64,000 bases of DNA from Litoditis marina (lineage: Eukaryota; Nematoda; Chromadorea; Rhabditida; Rhabditidae): positions 15,856,330 to 15,920,329 of the forward strand of contig OZ038439.1 in NCBI GenBank assembly GCA_964036275.1. Reading direction: 5' to 3'. The position numbers and the translations under genes were made by a program. Shown one piece after another: positions 20,297 to 34,300 of this stretch (its first letter is position 1; each line of letters starts with the position of its first letter). The notes beneath the pieces were generated by a model that saw only the letters and a list, made by a program, of their open reading frames with translations, did no database searches and was not told the origin of the DNA.

Positions 20297-22540
20297 TCGG
20301 ACTCACTTTTACACTACTACGATTTGTTTATAAAATTCACAGTTCCTTCATATATATCACGATTTTTTCATACATAGGTGAGTTGTTTAACCCTTCCAAC
20401 ATCATTGAGAATATTTTATTCTGATTTATTTCACCAGCTTTTCCAAGATTGCTTTTTGTTCTCCGGCAAAGAAGATTCCACAACGTTCAAGAGGCTTTAT
20501 CCAAACGTGATGTGATACAGATCGCCCCCGTATCATGTTGTCAAATAAGCTGTTGACTTTTGCAATGGTTTCGGGTATGTATTACTGTAAACAAGTTTTT
20601 TGAGGCTATTTTTGAACAAATTAGTTTATCAAAACAGGAAAAACTTTACGTTTTTTTTGCCCAAACAGCGAAAAGTTTTGAAAAAATGAGTTGCAAAATG
20701 GGCGATCTATGGTTCAAGGGATATCGCAAATGTTTTTTTGATGTACTTTAGATACTGATGATTCATACATCGTCAAAAACAGTTCAAAGTTTGCAGGTCC
20801 TCAACATATATTTTTCTGCCAAAATGCAGAAAATTGAGAAAGATTGTGCATTTTCACTGCCACAAACTTGGCCATTTTCACTTCTTATAGTGAAAAAACA
20901 ACCCCGACATCGAGTTTATTACTTCACGTCAAACCTAATGTGATTATGCTTGGAACGTCATCGATTACACCAACACTTGTCTTTTAGTAAACACGAAATA
21001 CCGCTCTATTTATAATGCGCTAGAGTGTTCGCAACAAATTGACAAAAGTAATAAATTCAAACCGCAAAAAAAGGAAGGATGTGAAACTTCGTATTTGAAC
21101 GCTCATTTTTTTTCGATTTGAGTCCACAACCGAGAGAAAAAGTTCGAGAAAAGAAAGGTAATTTTGATTTTCGGAAACTGATAATGTATTTTTGTCTATT
21201 TTGGCTAATTCAAGCTGTAAGGCTTGCTTATCCGAGAAGCTTAGCATAGTTCTTGTTTTCAATTCCGGAAAATTAATGTGTGGGAAATTCATCTCTTCGT
21301 AGTTGGGAATTTTTGTATAGTTGTGAAAACAAGAAATGTGTTACCTATTGTCAGTAAAAAAAAATTTGCAGTATGGATCAAAGAATCAAACAGGGAGAAA
21401 CTTCCTTCGAAAAAAATTGGCTGGTCCTGAACTGAACCGAACTTCAGGGAAATTTTTGATATTTCCTGCAGGAATTGTCCTCTTCACCAATTTTTTGATG
21501 GAAAAAACGTACGGAAATTAAAAGCCATGTTTTTCCTAATGTTTGAACTTTCCATCACGTTTTCCCTCCGATTGAAGGCCGTACTATTCAAACTACACTT
21601 ACTTCATAGAACGAAGCGAATGGTTGATTTTACGAAGGTCGTATGCAGAGAACCATAGGTGCCCAGAACTCTTTCTGCGTCTTTTTCACGCTGTTTTGCA
21701 GTACTCTGTCACAACTTCATGTCTCATTTTCATTAGCAGCACTACGTATAGAAACCTGAGTCATATCGCTTTGATACGTCAGCTTCTTTTCAAAATTTTA
21801 GTCGTTTTCGTTTTAATCAGTGAAACTACTTTGAATCAAACGATTAACCAAAGCACACTTTAGTCTGAATCATCAGTGTTCCAGCTTTATGCACTTCGTT
21901 CAAATATTATTAACTACCCGGTAATGAACAACGCTGAGTCAACTAAATTCCAGAATTAATTTTCGTAGTGGCGAAAGATTTTCAGTTTACAAACTTGATC
22001 GGCTACAATCCTAGTCACTGGCTGTAGCTTCATTTCGGATATCGGTCAAAAATTCAGAATCCGGAAAAATGAATCACGTGGAGTTGATGATATAGGTTTA
22101 ACGAACGATTTCGAGGCTAAAAAATCAATCGGCTACAAGCCTAATCAAGTTGTGTAGAAATTTTTTCCGAACTTGATGAAAAAACGGCCGCAGAGGAAAC
22201 TTGGTAGAGGTTAGAACGTGGATGAAAGCTGGTGGTTTTTCGCTGTAATTTTTTTTCGCGATACCTCAAATCTGCAACAGGCTGTCAAAAAAACTCATGA
22301 ATCATTACAGACATGACGAACTCCAGAGGAAGCTCTCCTATCGTTGAGTATAACAGGAGATTGTATTTGACGAGCACCTTTCTCACACCTCACGTCATTG
22401 AAGTGGTTCGAGTCTACACATCAATTCGGAGTATAAAGTTTATACAAACTATCTTTTTGCGTTCACAAATTTTTCACCGGTCTTCTTCGACTATCTCTGC
22501 CACACACGTATATCGTTTTCGTTTTCTATCGTACACAATA

Positions 22541-22685
22541 TTCTATCAGGGTTCCACAATCTGCTATGAGAAAAACCCTCAAGCGGAAAAGCGGCTTTCG
22601 GCCCCTGATAGGTTACTGGACGTAAGAAACTCGTTTTATCACCTTGCAATCCGAACTTATCCCGATTTACTCCTAATACGTAGAT
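22541..22685 (+). repeat. Dispersed repeat, plus-strand copy
   Basis: Similar to the reverse complement of 23770-23915; shared landmarks include TATGAGAAAAAC, the GGCTTTCGGC/GCGGATTCTCGGC region and TGGACGTAAGAA. Both copies can be translated to similar peptides, but with disruptions and no ORF of note. Confidence 0.7.
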
Positions 22686-23769
22686 AAAAAGGAAATCTCC
22701 TGCCCACGTTATTGACGAAGCGAGAACAGTGGCGGGGCCACTAATAAGACATTTCTATCAGTTCGTTGTACGGAAAATCAACCAATCATCTATTCACTCA
22801 TAGGGCTCACAGATATCAAATCGTATTTACAGAGCCGTAAATACTTCTGTTCGAGTGATCCCCACTATATTGTAGCAAGTATAAGTTGGTGATTGTTCTG
22901 GTTCTGATTCCATAGTAGAGTGTTTCTCTATGGTTTTTAAGGTTCGAGGAAGCTCTTATCAGGCGCACCAGTGAATAGAAAATATCTCGTAATATGGGCT
23001 CATCAGGGAAATCGAGAGTGAAGTTTTTCTATATTCCATAACAGCACGATTTTCGGGCAAATCAGGAACTATATTACCGGTTCCCTCGAGATCTCGTAGT
23101 TTTTGGTTCTACTACGCCTTTATGAAACCGGCAGTTGCAGATCAGTAAAATGGTCTGGTAACAAAAAGTTCACGGCATCTATTTTGACTGTGTTTTTCCT
23201 AAATAAGAGAACTATATTGTCACACATTGTACATTTTCAGCCGTAGATACGAAATAAGCACCCGGAACGTTGATTCGACTATATTATCATGTTTTTCTCG
23301 CAATTTCATCTAAATATTCCTCTGTTTCTTAAAATCCATAACCACAATTCAGAAAGGTGTTCAATATTTTATTAGTGACATGTATATATGAACAATGAAT
23401 TCTTATTATTATTATTATCAGATCGACTGATTGTAGAGGGGATGAATAGCTTGGTTAACGGTTAGACACCGCGGCGAATGCCAACCGATCGAACCCGGGT
23501 CATCTAGAGAAATGACCAAAACGCCAACCCCTCGTCGACCACTGCTATATCGGGTTTCCCCACAGTACTTGTACTGCGTATTCGTGGTCACAAATACCTC
23601 AGAGCATGCAGAGATGAGCAGATTTGGAGATCGGTCAAGGACCACCACTATGTAACATTGTGATGTGCCGAATAACATTTTAAACTTGAAACTTGAACTC
23701 AGGAGATTACTAGGTTGCACGGCTTGTTCGGCTGAAGCTTTTTCGTGGCTAGTCTGCATTAATGTTAAG

Positions 23770-23915
23770 GCAAGATAAGTTTGGATTGAAGGGTGATAAT
23801 ACGCGATTCTTACGTCCAAATACTTACTAGGCTGGAAAAGCGGATTCTCGGCTCCGCGCGTTTTTCTCATAACAGATTGTGTAACACTGATAGCCTGATA
23901 GCAGAGACAAGTCAC
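23770..23915 (-). repeat. Dispersed repeat, minus-strand copy
   Basis: Inverted relative of 22541-22685. Together they could fold into a hairpin spanning about 1.4 kb. Confidence 0.7.
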
Positions 23916-25346
23916 GTACTCACAGAGTCAGAGAAAATGATCTTTGAGTTTCTGCAAAGATCGCCAAATAGGACTCGATGAAAACTCTCGAAGGCTGGAA
24001 GATTTGGTATGGAGGAGAACAACAGCTCAGTTGTAGTTTGACACGATACCTACGAATGTCGATCAAACTACAGACACAGCGGGTTAGGGCAACAAACACC
24101 GTATAGTCCTGTATTGAAAAGAGCGACTCCTATAAGGATTACAGACAGAAGAATTGTAATTCAAACAGCTTCGAAGTTTTTAATCGTTCAATCTGAAAGT
24201 TCAATCGTCGCTCGTTTTCTCTTATAAAACTGTAGCTATGGTTTGATGTTTTGCAAGTGTTTTGTAGGAACAATCTCCTGGAACGTTCCTAGTCTGTATC
24301 TTGATGTATTTATCGTTATCATTTGCACTTCACTTGTTGCCCTTTGAATGTAGATGAATACTTGTAACTTTCATCAAACTTCACCTTGAACTTCCTTCAG
24401 CATCATCTACAACATACAAAAGTTTTTTTTTCAATGAGGTTTCCATGAACATAATTGCGAATGGTTCTGATACCGTTGTTTTCGATTAATGGCAAAAACC
24501 AAAACCAAAATAATTATCAATATTTATTATGTATTATCATTAAGCAATAAATATTACTGTTTATACAAATATTCGATGTGTATCATCATTCTGATATGGA
24601 AAGTATGTTTATGAGGAAAGGTTAATGAATACAACTACCCGGAAGAATACTGATTAGATACAAATTAACATAAATGGAGTCTATTCAGGAATATCAACTA
24701 GAAAACATGCTCAGAATGAAATTTGCAAGAAATCTGGGGTAATGACGTTTTTTTTACCTCAAATTTGATAGTAAGTGTTGATATGTGAAACGTTTGGAAC
24801 ACTGGTCATTCGCAAACAACAATTGTTTGTTTCTACACAGTTCAAGTTTCTGTTTACTTCTGATAAATAAACCCTGTTTTGACTATATCACAATATACAG
24901 AAATATGCATGCTCACCACAATCGAAAAAATAGTCCGACCAACTAAAAGCGAATAGGTCTTCCATTTCAAAGTGAAAGTGAACACGTTTAACGCAAAATT
25001 AATGAAGGACAATTTTACACATAATTGTTACGTTTTGCGTAAATTTACAGATTTAGACTAAAAAGGAAATTGTGTCACGTTCTGTTCTGACTCATAACCA
25101 GTCACAACACGAGATTAAAATGAGATTTCAAGGATTTGAGATATTCTACAGTTATGTTGGACTAATCTAACTACGAATTGAAAAATAATTTGTGAGAAAG
25201 GAAGATATATAGATGAGTCAGCAATGCATCAGTTTTCATCAGAATAATTGTAATTGTAGTGAAATGTGCCGCTGTTGGGGCATGGTTCAGTATCATGTGC
25301 ATTTTATATTGGAGGTTGACAACATATTCGGATTTTTGGAGGAATT

Positions 25347-28300
25347 TCACATAGCCCAGCTCATTTTTCTGTAGAATGGGTCGAAGCCTTGCGCGTATTC
25401 CGTGCAGTCCGGTATACTGTAAGATCGTTGCTGGACCACTTGATGGGGAAACATTTCCCTGGGGAATTGGGCCTGGTTTGCGAACAGAGCCGGACCGAGA
25501 TACTTGTAGAGTTCGGTGGCCTGAAAAAGTTTGTATGGAACTTTTTGTTCGAGTCCTAGGTGGGAAGAGGGAATCTCCGTTTTAGTTTGATATCGTTGCA
25601 CACCACAACTTTCGAAGTTTGACCGAGCAGCAACGGGATTAAGCTAAATATACCGTGATATTGGATAAAATACATTGTATGAGCTCTCTCTTTGATGCGA
25701 ATTTTACGTGTTTATTTTGTTGTCGGAAACCTCACAAGTTTCGAGTGGAATGTGTTTGGTTCAGTTACCCCAAGCGTAGAGATCAAACGCTTCCATGTGA
25801 CCTCTCTGCAACCGAATCAGCGAGTCCTCATCAATATATCATTGAAACAACCCCCATTGAAAATTACTTACCAAAACTGCAGCTCTAGCTTTCTGCTGTA
25901 CAACTATTTCCTCATGCATATCTATACTAATCTACTACTGGACAAAAAGCGTTCTGTGTATAGTAGAATAGATTGTGTTCCTTCAAAACAGCCCCAAAAA
26001 TCACGTCGACCGGAAGCTTTTTCCTAAGTGAAAACTATTTACGGTCCGAATTTGGATATCTCTGAGCCTTTAGTCACATCAACTGAGCAGCCCACATAAA
26101 CCTTGGCCCCTACAATGTGTTTAGATACTGAGAAAACTAAGCCCCTGTAAGCTTTCGTGAAATTGAATGGAATAGATATTCAAGGGGTGTCAAATCCACA
26201 CGGAACTAAAATTTCAACTGAAGTTATTTTCAACTTCCGAGCTTTCTCTATTGTTCTATCAATGTATACACTCAAGATGGAGTAAATCTATTCAAACACA
26301 GAGATACGGCGATTGGTCACGTAAATTATTTCAACCACTCCCTCATATCGATTGTAATCGGTTAGCGTTAGGCACTAGGCAGCCTCACACAGCAGAAAAT
26401 TCAATTGAGTCAAATAGTCCACATACAGTCGAGTACCTATATTAATAAAGTAAAGAATTTGCCTGGGCAAACCCAATCAGTTTGTCTATTACAAACCTTA
26501 GTCAGCTAAGCTTTTCGAACATTTAACAACCCATATGCCGATTGGGCTGTTCTCAGTAGATGACCCAACCTTAGTTAAATCAGGTGAAGTTATATAAAGT
26601 TAACTATGACCGTGTGTAGTCCAACTACTAAAAACTGAAGTATACAGTATGCTCTTGCACTTTGCAAACGTGGATTACGTTATGATTCATATATGATCGG
26701 TCACAAATGTTCGATGTTCGTGCTACGTTTAATGCGATAAGAATAAGTTATGATTCGATTTGAAGAAAATCCGTTTTCAGCCTATCATAAAATTATCCGC
26801 TAATTTTCCAAATTAGTCTTATTTTGAGGTTTCACACATTAGGATTAGAGGCACAATGTCGTGAAAGAAAATATTATGTGGGAAAACGAATCGGTGTTCG
26901 CGAGATTCGAACCGCTGACTGAAAGTTTAGTAGGCGTAAGCGTTATCCGCAATACCAAGCTTCATTCAAAAACAATGTACATGGGAAGCCTATTAGTACC
27001 CAGCAGAGGGCTACAACCCAAATTTACAGTTTTGTTCCGTATTTTCTTTGGCGAGAACTTTTTCATCTGTTTGGTTCAGAATCTTTTAAAAAGAGTTAGT
27101 CATCGAAACAAAACTTGTTTCCCAGTTTTGAACTGGATTGTAGCGGCTGTTTTCTGGATAAGATGCTCATGAGATCGAAGATACGTGCGCACACTAGGAT
27201 GAATTTTCCATAACATGTCAGCCCTAAGGCGAGATTAGCTTGCTAAGGCGTTCCAGTATGATTTAGGAACGGCTCCTTAGTCATTGAGTGGTAAATCCGA
27301 TTGTAGGTTTATATCTTCAGCTGCAAAAAGTGGCGTTAAGTAAACGGCAGGAACTGTTTCAGAATGAAGTTTGATGCAGAATGGTTGTGTGCAACATTTA
27401 AGCCGGTAGTTCCAGGGAAAATGGATAACGGTGCAAAACGTATTTGGTTTCTGCACGTAACTTCGGTAAACACTGGATTAGTTTAATGTCACTTTTCTGT
27501 GAAATATTTCACAACAACATTTGCACGTAACACGGAAGACACTCCGCAGAAATGAGTACAGTTTTTCATAGCAAACAAAAAACACTGGAAGGGAATCACT
27601 GGTTGTGCCTGGTATCTTCGTATTTAGTTGACTTTTTGCGATAGGATGAGCATTTCTACACGTTTCACGTGACTATGATCATCACGTGTGATGAGGTTGA
27701 AACTCACGTGTTGAGGAGAAGTTCTCATGACGGGAGCTGCCGAGTACGGGGCAGCCGCCGCGCATGGCACGGGAGTCTGAACCTGCGGGCAGGGATGGGC
27801 CGACGTGGGTTGTTCAACCTGAAAATAGTGGAAAACAGTACATGTACTGAAAGTGAATGAAACCATCTCACGTGAAATTTGAAAAAAAACGTCATCAAAC
27901 GTGAACTACTATGGTGTTGTGTACTGTTGCGTCAAACACTGGCATCTAATATTTCAGCTGATTTTTCGATGCGGAACTAAACACAAAAACACAGTGAAAA
28001 CGTGATGTGCACACGTAGTGTGACAGTTTGTTATATGAGTCAACCTCTGTTCTGCAGGCTCAGCTCACGGAGTGTATCGATTTGTTGTTATTTGTTCTTG
28101 TTCTTATTGATACGGGTAACGGGATGGTTTTTGTCCTGATTTTGTTTCGAAAACCACACACGTCAATTTCTGTTTTGCACGCCTAGCTCACGCTGTGAAA
28201 ACACTTGCAACTTAATATACCGGAGAAAATGCAGGCTTAAATACTGGTGTCGAATTAGCCTGCATCTCCTTATGAATTTCAAACAGTACAGGCGACATCT

Positions 28301-31300
28301 GGCTGACCCCGGTATTTTAAGTTGCAAAATTGGCGAGTCCGGTATTTTAAGTTGCAACGGTTTTTCAGAGCGGAGTGCATACGTTTGTTGTTATTCCTTG
28401 TTGCTACTTGTTGTTAAGTTGCTGTTGATGCTGTTGTTGATGTTACGCGTAACGGAGTCGTATTCGGTATGACCACGTTTCGGAACAGCACACGTCAATC
28501 ATTTATGTTTTGCAGGCCCCAGGTCACGAAGTGCATCTATTGGTTGTTTTGATGATACGGGTTGACTAAGCGCGTGTTCGCTGCTGCGTTTGTTCGCCAA
28601 ATAGAGTGAAATGCGTGACAAAAACAACCATTTTCCATCAACAACTTGGTGTGCAATCAGGAAAACAACCACAAAATGTACTTGTTTTGTTGGAGTGGTC
28701 GAGAAATTTCAATAACAACTACAAGACCGAATTTCACCTGTAGGGGGATGTGAAAACACTATATTGGAGTTTAAATCTAATTCACTCGTTACAGTGACCT
28801 CAATTTGGTTGAAGTCGAAAACATAGAGTACAATATTTTGAAGTTTGAACTGAATACACTCGTTACAGTAATCAGAATTTCGAATTCAATAAAAGGAACA
28901 AACACCCTGAACAAAAGGCAATGTTCGAAAGATTTTCAAAATTTTGGCAAAATATTACACCTCCTCCGGGCGTAATCGCTCGAAAATGAGAGAACTTTTG
29001 TTCACTCTTGGCCGAACCGACACAACATCCAGGAAAAAAAACCGCGGAATGTGTCATGGTAAATTTGTGTTTACCTGTCGGAAAAAGTCGTCCAATCCGT
29101 CTCGCAGATCCGGTAGAGTTCCTTTCGTCGACTGAATTTCTTCCAGAATCGGATGACGTTCGAGGAAGGGTTGCGAGAGAAAGGAGGAGTTGAATGACGA
29201 TGAAGATTCCGGAGACGAACTTTCCGGTGTAAACATCGACAACACCGGCTGCTTCACCGGAATATCGACCTTGATCTTAAAAACGAAAGTTGCATAGAAG
29301 TAGATAAGACAGTTTATAAATCTACGTGCAGTCTGTATGTGTTCTTTTTCTTTTTTCATAGTCAATCCCCGAGTTCCCTACGTTTTCTCATCATTAGGTA
29401 ATCTGTTGATCGCTGTTTCGTGCACATTTTGAATGAGCATGTGTTCCATCCGAAATTGAGAGTTCATAAGCTGGAGAACTTGAGCGATCACAAAATTTCG
29501 AAAAAAGTAACCGGATAATCAAAACCCAACCTGATGACAGTTCATTGGGAACGGTGGTGGTAGTACCGGAACCGGAGTGAACACCTCCTGTTTGACGAAT
29601 GAATTGAAATCGCACGGCTGGAAGGGTTCCGTCGGAAACGGCGACGCGGCAGAGAGGGGGCGGTCCTTAATTGTGGAGTTGTGAAAATTTTAAATGAATT
29701 CACTACCAAGAATAAAGCAGTTTAGGTGAAACAAAATTTTTCATACACTTTGTTTTGATCTGTGTTGTAGTTTGACCTCCTGGATGCAATCTTAGATGTG
29801 TATGCTTATAAAACTTCAACTGAGACATAGTAATTTTGATTGAGTACACCGGAAAGCAGTTGAGATTGAAAATATGGTTTAAACCTGTTCCGAGGTGGGT
29901 GAATCATTGCAGGGGAACGCCGCCGGATACGTGTGTCGCATACTGTAGATCCATGAATTGGCTTGCAGGGTGGCCGCCTCCAGACCACTGTAATACCAAT
30001 GGTGACGTGATAAAGTAATTTCCAAGTGTAAAAATTATTACGTCATTAAATAAATGAACATTTCGTCGCGATTGGAAGTGGATTTTTTTCAAAAACCCAA
30101 CAAATCAATAAACGATGCAGATAAACATTTTAATGGATGTAATGTAACAAAAACTTGGTTACCTCAAAATCTGATAGTAGCAGTGGATCACGTGTCTAAC
30201 TCGTCGACCATCCCGGATTTCCTGAGTGAAATTCCCGCGAACCGCGAAAACCTGGAATGACTTCGCTGAGCTGTGATTGTATATTTTCTACTACATCTAA
30301 CCATAACATGTAAAATAGATTGTAGGCATCGTTTATCGACTATAGTTCTATAGTTTCATGTTGTGGACAAGAATATCTTGATGACTTACAGTATGCAACC
30401 ATAGCCAGCTGCCGGCAGCCGTCTGTAGTCGCAGAAGGGCCAGGACAGAACCTTCCTTCTCTTGGCACACTGTAAAAGGAGAATCCAGCTTGGAATGACA
30501 GATTTTGTATATCGCGCGCAGCGCGAAGCGCTGCGCAGATTAGTTTTTGATCACAACATTGCGGACTTTCAAAAGTGGTTTTATGCCATTTTCTCAAAAA
30601 CTCCTGAACGGATTTTTGAGATTTTGATGGAAAGAGATAGAGGAGGAAAGGCTTTATCATTGAGCTATTCGATATTTAATGTGCGACCAGTGATCTACAG
30701 TTATGCTGAATATCGTCTCGCAAAAATGTCTTCCGACGGCGGCCGCGTGGCGCGGCGTGGCGCGGCGCGGCGTGGCGCGGCGTGGCGCGGCGGCCGCAAA
30801 ACCGACGAATTTAACCGATTCGTCTGAAATTTGGAATATAGTTAGAAACAGCAGAGTTATGTGTAAATCTGAAATCTTGGACCAATCGGTTGAAAATGAG
30901 CCATTTTATCGCCTTGCAAACATTGCATTCAGCTGCTTTCACGATCACTTCTAGATGTGCGGAGTGTGCGAAGTGAGCTGTTGTTTTGTTTTTTGGTAGT
31001 TGGAGTAGATTAAAGTATGTTGAATAAGCAATTAGGTTAATCTGTAGAGATCCTGACTCCATAAAAAGGTTAATCGAACAAAAACAAAAATGCTGTCCGT
31101 GAAAGGATTCGAACCCTCGGCGGACTGGACTGTAGTGCGCTGCTCTGCCGACTGAGCCAAATAGCCACGAAGAGTGAAAAAATGGACGGCGCCACACGTG
31201 CGCTGCCCGAAATCAAGGATTGATCACGGTTTCTGAGAGAAGGCTTACTAACCAAACTCGTAACGCAGTTTTTGTTTTTAAAGCATCAACCCAGCGTGTG

Positions 31301-34300
31301 TGAATAGATTAAAATATATTGGAAAAGCAATTGTGTTAATCCGTAGAGATCCTGACTACATAAAAAGGTTAATCGAACAAAAACAAAAATGCTGTCCGTG
31401 AAAGGATTCGAACCCTCGGCCTACTGAACTGTAGTACGCTGCTCTGCCGACTGAGCCAAATCGTCACGAAAAAAGAAAAAATGGACGGCGCCACACGTGC
31501 GCTGCCCGAAATCAAGGATTGATCACGGTTTCTGAGAGAATGCTTACTAACCAGAGTTCTAACGCAGTTTATGTTCTGCAAATCAACTTAGTATTCATTG
31601 TTACGTTGAAAAAAGTTTAATAATAATTGATTAGATGCTCATTATTTCCTATCTATTGATTCATTATTTCCTTCGGAAATATAGAAAATGAGGACAATTT
31701 GTCTAAAAAAACGATGTAAAGTGAGAGACGATTAGCTTTTGAGATTGAACTGCATGGAATATAGAAAACGAGGACAATAACTCAAGAGGGAAATAAAAAA
31801 TCTAATCTCGCAATTTTCATGATCATCCTGACAGACTGATTCAAAAAATATATGCTAAAGCTTTTAGAAAAGTCCGCTTACACTAAAAACGTATCTGAAA
31901 CAAAAATCAGCTACACTGTCAGTCTATCGCACAGTCACGTGAAACATGTTAAACACAGCAGAACTCGGAAACGTGAAACGACAAAGTGCACACTTAGGCT
32001 ATTAGAATGCTAACTTTACATGAATATTCAAGAAACATATAGTGTACTCTGTTCTGTTATCATTTTCGAATCAATGGTGATAATCATATTAGGACGTTTC
32101 ATCTAATTGTCTGCTGCAAGTTTTTTTCACTGAAAAACAAAATGTTTTTGACCCATGAAAATTGCGAGATTACATTTTTTATTTCCCTCTTGAGTTATTG
32201 TCCTCGTTTTCTATATTCCATGCAGTTCAATCTCAAAAGCTAATCGTCTCTCACTTTACATCGTTTTTTTAGACAAATAAACTTTTCTGTTTGGTCGTTT
32301 GTTTTCTTTTCGAAAACGTTGATCTACCATACTCGGGCTGTCTTAGTCAACTTGAGGCGAATCAAGAAAATGTGTGAGCAAGACAAGCTTTATTGAAGAA
32401 CTTGTATCAAAACTCTCAACTCACATAATCTGTGTTTGTAGGCGAGTTCTGGCACATGTGAGGGATGAACCAACTGGTACCAGCTGGTCCCGTCCAGTTG
32501 TTCAGGTGAGTAGCCAAGGTGGTGTGCGAACCTGGAGAATGATTCACCTCCATTCCTTTCTGTCTTTGACCAAACATAGCAAACTCATTCAGAAACCTCG
32601 GATGAGTTATAGTCTGTTTCACGCACTTACAACCCTCTACAGTAATCTTCGCGAACTTCTAGATCAACGTTTTGTAGTTTGATCTTTTAGGAATGGCTTC
32701 AATTTTCGCTATTGTGTTTTCTATCTGTGCTACTGCAAACTATGGAAGTTTGAAACCAAAATAATGATTTATTCATTAGAAAAAGCCTTCTCATAATGTG
32801 ACAGATTACTTTAGAAGGACATCGATTGGTGAAACGAACTATATCTCATAATTTATCTCAGTGCGTTTGTCATATATCCTGCACTGACGTATACCTTAAA
32901 ATTGGTAATGAACGTTCTAACAAAAATAAAGGGTAAACATTTAAATCAGTAAAACTTTACTCACATATGATCCACCTCCTTGAACTTCATGTCCAGAAAA
33001 TGTTGGCTGGTGAAAACGGAGGTGTTCCCGGAGGACATAGTCTCCGCGTTTTCCGGGTTGATCAGAGGCTGGCAATAGGCGGCGAACATGGGTTGCGTCT
33101 CGAAATAAGGGGAATTACGCAAATATTTGAGATTACTTCCAGCACACATAACTATAAACCAACTCAAAAATACAGACGAACTTACACGACCAACATATGT
33201 TCTAAAAAGAAATTTGGAATTGTACAGGAAATTTCAGAAGTTAACTTATTCTAGGACCGGTAGAAGTATGATGTTAACCAGTCGTAACTTTTCTTACGGG
33301 CTCGATTCCGCTCTGCGAGAATAATACTCCCCTGAAGTCTCGAACAACTAACCTGTTGCGTGCCCGGATCGGACGGAGGTGGTAAGTTCTGATAGTACTC
33401 CGCAGGGTGGATGTAGCGACCTTGCAGCAGAATGAACTGAAACTAGTCGAATGGAAACTAAAAACTTTTTTCTACACCGTCAGCTACCCAGTCTGTATGA
33501 ACTGAACCGTACATTAGACATTAGACTCAGCTTGAAGTTGTCTTGGTGAAGACACGTTCCAAATTTGAAAAAATTGAAAAATTGAAAATAAATCATATTT
33601 GAGTAAACTGTGCTGCGTCAAATTGCCATACCTTGTGGTATTGTAATTGTCGCTTTGCTGCAGCTCGTGTCAGGTTCAAACGGCATATGAACACTCTTTC
33701 CTCCGGAAAGGAACCGGACTGTGGGGGACCGGAGGCTAGTTCAGCCTGAAAACAAGTATTTCTATTTTTTCTACTTAAATGCCTGTAACACATTTTATTG
33801 GTTTAAGTGTTTTTGATGACGTTGAACTAGTCTAAAAATTAAATCTGTAAAAAAAAACATTCAAAAAAATTATACTGTACGTTATCACTGTGTGGTTGCT
33901 GATTAACTCTAAGTGTTAAAAAATATATTGTTTTCAGTTGGTGTTTTAGATCTGGGCTATGTCTCCGGTTTCATGTGAAATGATTGGAATACGTCCAGTT
34001 TACCTGTACGGCGGCATGGTCTCGATGATCCACCAAGTCGTAGATGGAGTCCCCCTGGCACATAATTTCTTCCTGAAAAATTTAAATGTTAAGCGAGTTT
34101 CACGATACATCTTAATAGAGTATAGAATAGTCGCTATCCGTTACCTTTTTATACATTTGACTTGGAACATGGTCAAATCTTTCTGATGTTTTAACTCTCA
34201 TTGAATCAGTAAATTTAACAATTTTCCCTGGGAAACCCAAATCTGGTGTATCATTAGTATGTAGAATCTCTATCTGGAGATTGAGATCTCACGTGAAGTT

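Larger units (their letters stand above)
19029..25346. other. Long intergenic region downstream of the bHLH-PAS gene
   Basis: No supported gene. Open frames here are short and have no recognisable domain or splice context. It contains a perfect hairpin (20257-20296), a pair of inverted dispersed repeats (22541-22685 and 23770-23915), a possible tRNA-like fragment near 23450-23545 with a GGGTTCGATC box on the minus strand, and an ATT microsatellite at about 23402-23420. Confidence 0.55.

Noticed and set aside
20560..20943. Two consecutive plus-strand frames of about 60 codons
   Set aside because: Phe/Lys-rich as expected of AT-rich DNA; no signal peptide, splice signal or recognisable motif.
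31081..31486. Two functional tRNA genes
   Set aside because: Abnormal spacing between acceptor and D stem, missing U33 and weak anticodon stems.
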